Origin: Pseudomonas sp. R5-89-07
Lineage (GTDB): Bacteria > Pseudomonadota > Gammaproteobacteria > Pseudomonadales > Pseudomonadaceae
NCBI RefSeq assembly: GCF_003851685.1
Contig: NZ_CP027727.1
Coordinates: 1,488,001 to 1,552,000, forward strand
DNA length: 64,000 bases
Direction of reading: 5' to 3'
Shown in pieces: positions 56,802 to 64,000 of this stretch. The position numbers were made by a program, and so were the translations under genes. The notes under the pieces were generated by a model. The model saw nothing but the letters and a program-made list of their open reading frames with translations. It did not search any database and was not told the origin of the DNA. Position 1 is the first letter of the stretch. Each line of letters begins with the position of its first letter.

Positions 56802-57179
56802 CTAAGCGCTGATGGGTAAATCCAGTTCAAAAGCCGGCTCTGCGAGGGGCGCCAGGCCGAAGGCGGCGCGGGCGGCGTCGCAATCGACGTTTTGCACGCC
56901 CTGGCTCCAGGATGCTTCGAACTCGCGGCATGGGCTTGAGCGCTGTTCATAAATCGAACAGCGTGTGCCTTTGCCCACTTCGCCCTCGAGGCTGCAACAC
57001 CGTGCGGGCTTCTGGTCGGTGCCGATCATCGCCACGCGGGTGGGGTTGATCTGCACCACCAGGTCATCGGGCACTGTACCGCCCGATGAGGCGCACTCGC
57101 CCCAAAAAAAAGACACACGAAAGTATGAACAGCAGGCACCGCAATTCAGACACGGACTGGCTTCGGACATGGGCGTCAT
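56802..57179 (-). CDS. YkgJ-family cysteine-cluster protein
   Basis: A 125-residue protein with eight or more conserved cysteines: CLNCGACC near the N-terminus, CCSLEG in the middle, and CSIYEQRSSPCREFE later. The family binds zinc or an iron-sulphur cluster and is annotated as a putative zinc/iron chelator. No partner is obvious. The 123-bp and 243-bp gaps on either side hold nothing recognised. Confidence 0.85.
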   Translation of the reverse strand: MTPMSEASPCLNCGACCSYFRVSFFWGECASSGGTVPDDLVVQINPTRVAMIGTDQKPARCCSLEGEVGKGTRCSIYEQRSSPCREFEASWSQGVQNVDCDAARAAFGLAPLAEPAFELDLPISA

Positions 57180-57422
57180 CGATTAAGAATAGGTAAGAGG
57201 GGGACTGCGGGAAGGCTCGCCATTCTATCTGGGCCATGGCCGTTGGGAAGGGGGCGCGCGCATATATTTTTGTAGGGGAAGTCCCGTAATGCCGGGTGAA
57301 ATCACGCCCTATCAGCTTTACGAATCATTACAGACAAGCGCTGCCAGCCTGACTATGTTGCAGGTACCTGAGCAGGATGCAGTGGGCATCGCAGCTCTCA
57401 TAACAATAAAAGAGACGGACCC

Positions 57423-58769
57423 ATGCAGAACTCGACCCAAGCGGCGAATGCCTGGCGCATTCTGTTCCTGCTGTTCCTCGCCAATCTGTTCAATTTCTTC
57501 GACCGTACCATTCCCGCGATCATCATCGAGCCGATCCGCATGGAATGGCACTTGAGCGACTTTCAGCTCGGCATCATCGGTACCTCCTTCACCATCGTGT
57601 ATGCCATCGCCGGGCTGCCGCTGGGGCGTTTGGCCGACACGGGTTCGCGCAGCAAATTGATGGGCTGGGGCTTGTTCGCCTGGAGCGGGCTCACAGCGCT
57701 CAATGGCCTGGCCGGCAGTTTCTGGAGCTTCCTGTTGGTGCGCATGGGCATTGGTATCGGGGAAGCCAGCTATGCCCCCGCCGCCAATTCATTGATTGGC
57801 GATCTGTTTCCCGCTCACCGCCGGGCGCGCGCCATGGGGATCTTCATGCTCGGCCTGCCGCTGGGCCTGTTGCTGGCATTCTTTACCATCGGCTGGATGG
57901 TCAAGGCGTTCGACAGCTGGCGTGCACCGTTCTTTATCGCTGCCGTACCGGGGCTGATCCTTGCGGTGTTCATGTTCTACATCAAGGAACCCAAACGCGG
58001 CGCGGCGGAAACCGTGCAAGTGCCGCAGGAACGCGTCGACCGCCCGATCCGCCGCGTACTGGCGGTGCCGACCTTCCTGTGGCTGGTGCTGGCGGGGCTG
58101 TGCTTCAACTTCGCCACCTATGCGTGCAACTCGTTTCTGGTGCCGATGTTGCAGCGTTACTTCCTGATGCCTTTGCAGGATGCGGCGGTGGCCACCGGTG
58201 TCATCGTCGGCGTGACCGGCCTGGTGGGCCTGACCCTGGGTGGCTGGATTGCCGATAAGATCCACCAGCGCGTTGCCAATGGCCGGCTGCTGTTCGCCGC
58301 GTGCAGCCTGATCATCTCCACGGTTACCACCGCCTGGGCATTGCATGCCGGGCGTATCGAGATCGGCGTGTTCGTCGCGCTGTTCAGCGTGGGCTGGCTG
58401 TTTGCCTATAACTTCTATACCTGCGTGTACACGGCGATCCAGGATGTGGTTGAACCGCGCCTGCGGGCCACGGCGATGGCGCTGTTCTTTGCCGGCTTGT
58501 ATCTGCTGGGCGGAGGGATGGGGCCGATTGTAGTGGGCGGGCTGTCTGACCATTTTGCCCATGCGGCGATGTACGCGGCGGGGGCGCAGCAGATGACCGA
58601 GGCGTATAAAGCCGTGGGTTTGCACGACGCCATGTACCTGATTCCGGTGGCGTTGTTCCTGACCATGCTGTTTCTGTTCCAGGCGTCGCGCAGTTTTGTG
58701 CGTGATGCCAAGCGGATGAAAGAGGGATTGGTGGTTGTCGAGGTGTCGGCTGCGGCAGCGACGGCTTGA
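57423..58769 (+). CDS. MFS transporter, spinster-type
   Basis: A 448-residue permease with 12 predicted helices. GRLADTGSRSKLMGWG matches the MFS loop 2-3 motif, and RMGIGIGEASYAPAANSLIGD is characteristic of spinster-like and sugar-lipid carriers. The middle loop is basic (KEPKRG). The substrate is unknown. It is preceded by a 243-bp region without another gene and followed by a REP doublet. Confidence 0.9.
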   Translation: MQNSTQAANAWRILFLLFLANLFNFFDRTIPAIIIEPIRMEWHLSDFQLGIIGTSFTIVYAIAGLPLGRLADTGSRSKLMGWGLFAWSGLTALNGLAGSFWSFLLVRMGIGIGEASYAPAANSLIGDLFPAHRRARAMGIFMLGLPLGLLLAFFTIGWMVKAFDSWRAPFFIAAVPGLILAVFMFYIKEPKRGAAETVQVPQERVDRPIRRVLAVPTFLWLVLAGLCFNFATYACNSFLVPMLQRYFLMPLQDAAVATGVIVGVTGLVGLTLGGWIADKIHQRVANGRLLFAACSLIISTVTTAWALHAGRIEIGVFVALFSVGWLFAYNFYTCVYTAIQDVVEPRLRATAMALFFAGLYLLGGGMGPIVVGGLSDHFAHAAMYAAGAQQMTEAYKAVGLHDAMYLIPVALFLTMLFLFQASRSFVRDAKRMKEGLVVVEVSAAAATA

Positions 58770-58784
58770 AACGGCGCTGACTCC

Positions 58785-58855
58785 ATCGCGGGCAAGCCCC
58801 CTCCCACATTTGGACTGTGAATACGTTCAAGTGTGGGAGGGGGCTTGCCCCCGAT
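58785..58855. repeat. REP doublet, 71-bp back-to-back type
   Basis: ATCGCGGGCAAGCCCCCTCC starts at 58785 and TGTGGGAGGGGGCTTGCC starts at 58832. The layout is outward-facing, as at 1136 and 26859. It lies between convergent genes. Confidence 0.9.
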
Positions 58856-58890
58856 GAGGCCATCACAGCCACAGCCCTTTTCCAGTGAAC

Positions 58891-58917
58891 AAAAAAAGGC
58901 CCGCATTGCGCGGGCCT
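58891..58917 (-). terminator. Terminator of rapA
   Basis: On the minus strand AGGCCCGC pairs with GCGGGCCT (58917-58910 with 58904-58897) around a 5-nt loop, followed by a seven-T run (58897-58891 read on the minus strand). It lies 18 nt after the rapA stop. Confidence 0.9.
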
Positions 58918-58935
58918 CTCTCATTCAGCGCAGCA

Positions 58936-61782
58936 TCAACCCGCGACCAGCACCCGAATCGCTTCCAATCGCAACGCCGCCTTGTCGAGCATGGCCAGGC
59001 CTTGCTCGCGCTGGTTGCGCAGGGCGACCAACTCGCTGTCGCGTACGGTCGGGTTGACCGCTTGCAGCGCGGTCAAGCGCGCCAGCTCTTCATCGGTGTC
59101 TGCGGCCAGGCGACGCTTGGCTTCGGCTACGCGCTCGGCGTGACGCGGGGCGATTTTCTCTTCGCCAGCGTTGATACGTGGCGTCAATTGATCGCGCTGG
59201 GCCTGCACGAACTTGTTGGCGCTGGCCCGTGGCACGCTTTCCAACTGGTCGTTCAAGGTCACGAACGACACGCGGCCGGACAGGTCATTGCCATTTGCAT
59301 CCAGCAGGCAGCGCAGGGCGGCCGGCGGCAGGTAGCGACCCAGTTGCAGCGAACGCGGGGCAACCACTTCGCTGACATACAGCAGTTCCAGCAATACGGT
59401 GCCCGGCTTGAGCGCCTTGTTCTTGATCAGCGCCACAGCGGTGTTGCCCATGGAGCCGGACAGCACCAGGTCCATGCCGCCTTGCACCATCGGGTGTTCC
59501 CAGGTGATGAACTGCATGTCTTCACGCGACAGCGCCTGGTTGCGGTCGTAGGTGATGGTCACACCTTCGTCGTCGCCCAGGGGGAAGCTGGCGTCGAGCA
59601 TCTTTTCGCTGGGCTTGAGGATCAGCGCGTTTTCCGAATGGTCTTCGCTGTCGATGCCAAAGGCGTCGAACAGGGTTTCCATATAGATCGGCAGGGCGAA
59701 CTGGTCGTCTTGCTCGAGGATGTCCTCGACCAGCGCATCGCCTTCACCAGCGCCGCCGGAGTTGAGTTCCAGCAAGCGGTCGCGACCGGTGTGCAGCTCT
59801 TGTTCCAGGCGTTCGCGCTCGGCGCGGGCTTCGTCGATCAGGGCCTGCCATTCGCCGTCGTCGGCGTTTTCCAGCAGCGGCAGCAGACGCGGGCCGAACT
59901 GATGCTGCAAGGCGTTGCCGGTCGGGCAGGTGTTGAGGAAGGCGTTCAGCGCTTCGTGGTACCACTGGAACAGGCGCTCTTGCGGGCTGGTTTCCAGGTA
60001 CGGCACGTGCAGTTCGATCACGTGTTTCTGGCCGATCCGGTCCAGACGGCCGATGCGCTGTTCCAGCAGGTCGGGGTGGGACGGCAGGTCGAACAGCACC
60101 AGGTGGTGGGAGAACTGGAAGTTGCGGCCTTCGCTGCCGATCTCGGAGCAGATCAGCACCTGGGCGCCAAACTCTTCATCGGCAAAGTAGGCGGCGGCGC
60201 GGTCACGCTCGAGGATGTTCATGCCCTCGTGGAATACCGTGGCCGGAATGCCGGAGCGCACGCGCAGCGCGTCTTCCAGGTCCATGGCGGTTTCGGCGTG
60301 GGCGCAGATCACCAGGACCTTGGTGCGCTTGAGCATTTTCAACTGGTCGATCAGCCACTCCACGCGCGGGTCGAAGCGCCACCAGCGGTTGTCTTCCTCG
60401 ATGTCCGGCTGCGACTGGAAGCTGACTTCCGGGTACAGCTCGGCATGCTCGCCCAGGGGCAACTCAAGGTATTCGTCCGGGTTCGGCAGCGGGTAGGCGT
60501 GCAGTTTACGCTCGGGGAAGCCCTGCACGGCGGCGCGGGTGTTGCGAAACAGCACGCGGCCGGTGCCGTGGCGGTCGAGCAGTTCCCGCACCAGGCGGGC
60601 GCTGGCTTCGCTGTCGCCATCGTTGACGGCGGTGAGCAAGGCTTCGCCTTCGTTGCCGAGGAAACCCTGGATGGTCTTGTGCGCGGCGGGCGACAAGCGA
60701 CCCTTGTCCAGAAGCTCCTGCACGGCTTCGGCCACCGGGCGGTAGTTCTCGCTCTCGGCGCGGAAGGCGTGCAGGTCGTGGAAGCGGTTCGGATCGAGCA
60801 GGCGCAGGCGCGCAAAGTGGCTGTCCTGGCCCAGCTGCTCCGGCGTGGCGGTGAGTAGCAGCACGCCGGGAATCACTTCGGCAAGTTGCTCGACCAGCGA
60901 GTACTCGGCGCTGGCCTTTTCTTCGTGCCACACCAGATGGTGCGCTTCGTCGACCACCAGCAGGTCCCAACCGGCGGCGAACAGCGCGTCCTGGGCCTTT
61001 TCGTCGTCCACCAGCCATTCCAGGGCGACCAGCGCCAGCTGAGTGTCTTCGAACGGGTTGGTGGCATCGCTTTCGATAAAGCGCTCTTCGTCGAACAGCG
61101 CAACCTGCAGGTTGAAGCGGCGGCGCATTTCCACCAGCCACTGGTGCTGCAGGTTTTCCGGAACCAGGATCAGCACGCGGCTGGCACGGCCCGACAGCAA
61201 CTGGCGATGGATCACCAGGCCGGCCTCGATGGTCTTGCCCAGGCCCACTTCGTCGGCCAACAAGACCCGCGGCGCAATACGGTCAGCGACTTCACGGGCG
61301 ATGTGCAGTTGGTGGGCAATCGGTTGCGCACGCACGCCGCCCAGGCCCCACAGCGAGGATTGCAGTTGACGGCTGGTGTGTTCCAGGGTGTGGTAGCGCA
61401 GCGAGAACCAGGCCAACGGGTCGATCTGCCCGGCGAACAGGCGGTCGCTGGCGAGGCGGAACTGGATGAAGTTGGACAGTTGGGTTTCCGGCAGGGTGAC
61501 CTGCTCGTTCTGCCCGTTGAGGCCGTGGTAGACCAGCAGGCCGTCGACGTCGTCGACTTCCTGAACGGTCATCTTCCAGCCGTCGAAATGGGTGATGCTG
61601 TCGCCCGGCGAAAACCTCACGCGGGTGAGGGGCGCATTCCGTAGCGCATACTGGCGAGTGTCGCCAGTGGCCGGATAGAGCACGGTCAACAAGCGGCCGT
61701 CCTGTGCCAGAACGGTGCCTAACCCCAGCTCTGCTTCGCTGTCACTAATCCAGCGTTGCCCCGGTTGATACTGCTGCGCCAT
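58936..61782 (-). CDS. rapA: RNA polymerase-associated protein RapA
   Basis: A 948-residue SWI2/SNF2 ATPase that recycles RNA polymerase after transcription. An N-terminal Tudor-like pair (about 1-110) precedes the helicase. Walker A is [12 protein letters not shown], motif [10 protein letters not shown] and motif [15 protein letters not shown]. The start [22 protein letters not shown] is canonical. The length matches RapA/HepA. Confidence 0.97.
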   Translation of the reverse strand: MAQQYQPGQRWISDSEAELGLGTVLAQDGRLLTVLYPATGDTRQYALRNAPLTRVRFSPGDSITHFDGWKMTVQEVDDVDGLLVYHGLNGQNEQVTLPETQLSNFIQFRLASDRLFAGQIDPLAWFSLRYHTLEHTSRQLQSSLWGLGGVRAQPIAHQLHIAREVADRIAPRVLLADEVGLGKTIEAGLVIHRQLLSGRASRVLILVPENLQHQWLVEMRRRFNLQVALFDEERFIESDATNPFEDTQLALVALEWLVDDEKAQDALFAAGWDLLVVDEAHHLVWHEEKASAEYSLVEQLAEVIPGVLLLTATPEQLGQDSHFARLRLLDPNRFHDLHAFRAESENYRPVAEAVQELLDKGRLSPAAHKTIQGFLGNEGEALLTAVNDGDSEASARLVRELLDRHGTGRVLFRNTRAAVQGFPERKLHAYPLPNPDEYLELPLGEHAELYPEVSFQSQPDIEEDNRWWRFDPRVEWLIDQLKMLKRTKVLVICAHAETAMDLEDALRVRSGIPATVFHEGMNILERDRAAAYFADEEFGAQVLICSEIGSEGRNFQFSHHLVLFDLPSHPDLLEQRIGRLDRIGQKHVIELHVPYLETSPQERLFQWYHEALNAFLNTCPTGNALQHQFGPRLLPLLENADDGEWQALIDEARAERERLEQELHTGRDRLLELNSGGAGEGDALVEDILEQDDQFALPIYMETLFDAFGIDSEDHSENALILKPSEKMLDASFPLGDDEGVTITYDRNQALSREDMQFITWEHPMVQGGMDLVLSGSMGNTAVALIKNKALKPGTVLLELLYVSEVVAPRSLQLGRYLPPAALRCLLDANGNDLSGRVSFVTLNDQLESVPRASANKFVQAQRDQLTPRINAGEEKIAPRHAERVAEAKRRLAADTDEELARLTALQAVNPTVRDSELVALRNQREQGLAMLDKAALRLEAIRVLVAG

Positions 61783-62001
61783 GCTGCCTGACTCCCGCCG
61801 TGAAAAAGCCGACTATCTTAACGGAACAAGGCCTCACGCCCAAGGACTCTGACAAAAACTACTGCGTTTGCGCGCGGGCCCACACGCCGAATCGACGGGT
61901 GGCGGGCACTCACAAGTGTCGACTGGGTCACAGCTTGGCGAGCGAGTGTTCAAGTCGCCCGGTGGGGCGCCGACAGCCTGTTGACCAGGAGACTTAAGAT
62001 T

Positions 62002-62343
62002 ATGCTTCCACCTATGTTGCCCGTGAGCGTTGTGCCGGTCACATCGCAACTTGATCCGGTGCGCCAGAAGCCGGATATCCCGCCCGTGGTGCCGGTTCAA
62101 CAGGGCTCCAACGAGAGCACCATCGACTTGAAAAAAGGCGATGCCGAGCAATCGACCTTTCTGTTGCGCGAAGAGCAGCGCCGCCAGCAGGAGCAGCAAA
62201 GACGTCGGCGTGAAGCCGAGGACGATCCTGAGCAGCACCTGCCTATACCGGGTGATCTGCTCAACGCCGACAACACCGTCCCCGTGGCGCCGTTGATTGA
62301 AGACGCGCCGCGCCAGGGCTTGTGGGTGGACATCGAGGTCTGA
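62002..62343 (+). CDS. Conserved hypothetical protein, Gln/Arg-rich
   Basis: A 113-residue protein with AGGAGAC as Shine-Dalgarno. The N-terminus is Pro/Val-rich. Residues about 50-75 form a charged coiled-coil-like segment (REEQRRQQEQQRRRREAEDD), and the C-terminus is acidic. Homologues in Pseudomonas have sometimes been misnamed aspartate-semialdehyde dehydrogenase; no such domain is present. The function is unknown. Confidence 0.75.
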   Translation: MLPPMLPVSVVPVTSQLDPVRQKPDIPPVVPVQQGSNESTIDLKKGDAEQSTFLLREEQRRQQEQQRRRREAEDDPEQHLPIPGDLLNADNTVPVAPLIEDAPRQGLWVDIEV

Positions 62344-62429
62344 TCGTGCGATTTGTCAGCTCGCTGATTTGCCGTTGAGCGCAGCAGGCCGCATTATTGG
62401 GGCATTCCCGCCAGAACGTAAACCAAGCC

Positions 62430-62591
62430 ATGAGTGATGACGACAAGCTGATCGACCTGAATGCCGAACGCGCCAAGCGTGTGCATGACCTCAATGACAA
62501 ACGCCTGAATGAAGTGCGCCAGGCCTTTGAGCAGGCGATGCCCCTGGGTAAGCCCAAGAAGAAAACCAAGAACAAACCGAAAAAACGTTGA
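62430..62591 (+). CDS. Small charged hypothetical protein
   Basis: A 53-residue protein. The acidic N-terminus (MSDDDKLIDLNAERAKRVHD) is followed by a helical segment and a very basic tail (GKPKKKTKNKPKKR). It resembles other short Pseudomonas proteins of unknown function. No strong Shine-Dalgarno is seen (CCAAGCC). It sits between the Gln/Arg-rich gene and the ccoM candidate. Confidence 0.65.
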   Translation: MSDDDKLIDLNAERAKRVHDLNDKRLNEVRQAFEQAMPLGKPKKKTKNKPKKR

Positions 62592-62606
62592 AGCCACTTG
62601 CTTCAA

Positions 62607-62620
62607 TTGATGCAGGTCAG
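62607..62620 (+). promoter_or_regulatory. ANR/FNR-type box, distal
   Basis: TTGATGCAGGTCAG fits TTGAT-N4-(A/G)TCAA except for the last base. It lies 49 bp upstream of the proximal box. Confidence 0.4.
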
Positions 62621-62655
62621 TTATTGCCCTTCTTTACGCCCCGTCGCGGGCGACA

Positions 62656-62669
62656 TTGATCCCCGTCAA
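62656..62669 (+). promoter_or_regulatory. ANR/FNR-type box, proximal
   Basis: TTGATCCCCGTCAA matches the TTGAT-N4-(A/G)TCAA pattern of Pseudomonas ANR. A -10-like TAACTT lies at 62692-62697. That gives the class II distance (centre near -41.5) for a start near 62704. Confidence 0.6.
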
Positions 62670-62734
62670 TTTTCCCATCCGCCTTCTCCGTTAACTTAGC
62701 CCTATCGCAACAGGGCACGTGCAGGAGGCCGGTC

Positions 62735-62851
62735 ATGTTTATCGATAATGTGGTATTTGCCGGAGTGCTGACCGTCAGCCTCATGGTGCTGTTTTTTGTA
62801 GGGTTTGGGATTTTTATCTGGAAAGACGCAAACAAGCGTAAAAAACCCTAG
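62735..62851 (+). CDS. ccoM: Small single-helix protein, probable cbb3 oxidase subunit CcoM
   Basis: A 38-residue protein with AGGAGG 6 nt upstream. One membrane helix (VVFAGVLTVSLMVLFFVGFG) is followed by FIWKDANKRKKP. This resembles the small CcoM subunit known from the P. stutzeri cbb3 oxidase, which also has one helix and an FIWKD-type end. Two ANR-type boxes upstream fit oxygen-regulated expression. A strong terminator follows. The identity is likely but not certain. Confidence 0.7.
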   Translation: MFIDNVVFAGVLTVSLMVLFFVGFGIFIWKDANKRKKP

Positions 62852-62887
62852 GTTTTTCCGGGTTACATGGGCACGCAAGGCATTTTG

Positions 62888-62911
62888 GGCGACTTCGGTC
62901 GCCTTTTTTTT
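62888..62911 (+). terminator. Terminator of ccoM
   Basis: GGCGAC (62888-62893) pairs with GTCGCC (62898-62903) around a TTCG tetraloop, followed by at least eight T. Confidence 0.92.
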
Positions 62912-62958
62912 TGGCTGCGATTTAACCAGTACCTGTTTCATGTCCGGCGGCTCCAGGC

Positions 62959-62996
62959 AAAAAAAAGGTGCGGTCCTCGCGGACCGCACCTTTTTC
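62959..62996. terminator. Bidirectional terminator before the phosphate transporter end
   Basis: GGTGCGGTCC (62967-62976) pairs with GGACCGCACC (62981-62990) around a 4-nt loop, flanked by A and T runs on both sides. It ends the minus-strand transporter mRNA and can stop read-through from ccoM. Confidence 0.93.
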
Positions 62997-63010
62997 GTGA
63001 CTGGCAGCTA

Positions 63011-64000
63011 TCAGCTGCCCAGGGCCTTGGACGCCAGCCAGAACAACCCGGCCGAGAGGGCTACGGTTGCCGGCAGGGTCAACACCCAAGCCATCAGGAT
63101 GGTCTTGACCGTGCCACCTTGCAGGCCGCTTTTATTCGCGACCATGGTACCGGCCACGCCAGAAGACAACACGTGGGTGGTGGACACCGGCAGGGCGAAG
63201 ATATTGGCAAAGCCGATCATGGTGGCGGTGGTGATTTGTGCCGACATGCCTTGGGCATAGGTCATGCCTTGCTTGCCGATCTTTTCACCAATGGTCAGTA
63301 CCACGCGTTTCCAGCCCACCATGGTACCCAGGCCCAGGGCCAGTGCAACCGCGAGAATCACCCAGAACGGCGCGTACTCGGTCGTGGCGGTCAGGTCTTT
63401 GCGCAGTTTGTCGAGGTCGGACTTCTCACGCGCATCCAAGCCAGGCAGCTTGCCGACTTTCTTCGCGGTATCGTCCAGGCAGAGCAGGTAGCGACGCACT
63501 TCAATGCGATGGTCGGCACTCAACGAGTGGTAGTCGGAAACGCCTTTGAGCGTTTCAACGAGCGCGTTGATGGTCGGCTCGGTCTGCTGCGGGTTGCACT
63601 GGAACTTGCCCGGCAGGTTGTCCTTCACGCTTTTGCCCAGTGCCAGGAACTCGCCGAGGGTGGCGTTGTTGCGCTGGTAGAACTGGCTCAAATGCACGGT
63701 GGCATCGCGAGTACGTTCGATCTGGTAGGTGGTGCTGCCCAGGTCGAGAACGAACTGCGCCGGCACGATACCAATCAGCACGAGCATGATCAGGCCGATG
63801 CCTTTCTGGCCATCGTTGGAGCCGTGCACGAAGCTCACGGCCATCGCGGAAATCACCAGGACCAGGCGGTTCCAGAACGGCGGGTGCTTCTTGTCGTCAA
63901 GCTTGCGGCGCTGGTCCGGAGTCTTGTGCATCTTCGACAGCGGACGCCACCACTTCAGGCCGATCAGCACCAGGGCTGCGACCAGGAAACCGGCCATCGG
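63011..64000 (-). CDS. pitA: Inorganic phosphate transporter, PiT family (partial)
   Basis: The C-terminal 330 residues are visible; the start is outside the window. SFVHGSNDGQKGIGLIMLVL and the later QITTATMIGFANIFALPVST with THVLSSGVAGTM are the two PiT signature repeats. A hydrophilic loop of about 150 residues separates them. The protein imports metal-phosphate with protons at low affinity. The symbol follows common Pseudomonas use and is not proven by context. Confidence 0.9.
   Translation of the reverse strand, partial: PMAGFLVAALVLIGLKWWRPLSKMHKTPDQRRKLDDKKHPPFWNRLVLVISAMAVSFVHGSNDGQKGIGLIMLVLIGIVPAQFVLDLGSTTYQIERTRDATVHLSQFYQRNNATLGEFLALGKSVKDNLPGKFQCNPQQTEPTINALVETLKGVSDYHSLSADHRIEVRRYLLCLDDTAKKVGKLPGLDAREKSDLDKLRKDLTATTEYAPFWVILAVALALGLGTMVGWKRVVLTIGEKIGKQGMTYAQGMSAQITTATMIGFANIFALPVSTTHVLSSGVAGTMVANKSGLQGGTVKTILMAWVLTLPATVALSAGLFWLASKALGS

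Noticed and set aside
57289..57555. An 88-codon frame before the MFS transporter
   Set aside because: It overlaps the transporter's start in another frame, and its second half is a shadow of that gene.
61800..61997. A 65-codon frame upstream of the Gln/Arg-rich gene
   Set aside because: No Shine-Dalgarno or domain is seen, and it overlaps the likely leader and promoter region of the following gene.

Overview
The window looks like chromosomal DNA of a Pseudomonas from the fluorescens group. Most of the first 9.4 kb follows the gene order of Pseudomonas chromosomes (eno-ftsB-ispD, a LysR regulator, adhC-fghA-ispF-truD-surE-pcm-nlpD-rpoS). A second stretch (quiP, SEC-C proteins, ychJ, dinG, serine hydrolase, OmpA lipoprotein, pdxH, glycine-zipper lipoprotein) also matches a known Pseudomonas order. 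Intergenic spaces carry nine copies of the fluorescens-type REP doublet (core GTGGGAGGGGGCTTGCCCCC). No rRNA, tRNA, CRISPR array, prophage or insertion sequence was seen, so this is mostly core genome with some accessory genes.

Layout. 1-9.4 kb: cell division (ftsB), isoprenoid synthesis (ispD, ispF), formaldehyde detoxification (LysR, adhC, fghA), and the truD-surE-pcm-nlpD-rpoS stress block. 9.5-11 kb: a cold-shock gene, dcd and a small Pro-rich protein; rsmZ and fdxA, which I expect after rpoS, are not there. 11-21.4 kb: four ligase-associated DNA-repair genes (pdeM, Lhr-like helicase, ATP-dependent ligase, MBL exonuclease), split by an AotJQMOP-like basic amino-acid transporter with a candidate sigma-54 promoter. 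21.5-26 kb: QuiP-type acylase and small SEC-C/YchJ proteins. 26-36 kb: collagen-like protein, CopD-like membrane protein, dinG with a LexA-like box, a secreted glycoside hydrolase, a beta-lactamase-fold hydrolase, an OmpA lipoprotein with Trp-rich repeats, pdxH and a glycine-zipper lipoprotein. 36-43.4 kb: a 32-codon gene, nhaA, a cysteine-synthase-like enzyme, an FAD protein, a lipoprotein and a divergent SDR/LysR pair. 43.4-45.8 kb: a four-gene bufferin-type (bufA-bufB-bufC-DoxX) RiPP operon. 46-51 kb: the liv/bra branched-chain amino-acid transporter. 51.4-62 kb: DUF2288, a standalone tubulin/FtsZ-superfamily protein, a MHYT-GGDEF-EAL protein (MucR type), a YkgJ protein, an MFS transporter and RapA. 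62-64 kb: two small unknown proteins, a probable ccoM gene with two ANR-type boxes, and the 3' part of a phosphate transporter cut by the window end.

The most interesting items are the tubulin-superfamily protein, which has recognisable T1, T4, T6 and T7 motifs and no obvious partner; the bufferin operon; the 32-codon gene with its Shine-Dalgarno in a hairpin, preceded by a 279-bp segment flanked by perfect 18-bp repeats; and the repair cluster split by a transporter. All functions are inferred from sequence reading alone; no database search was run.
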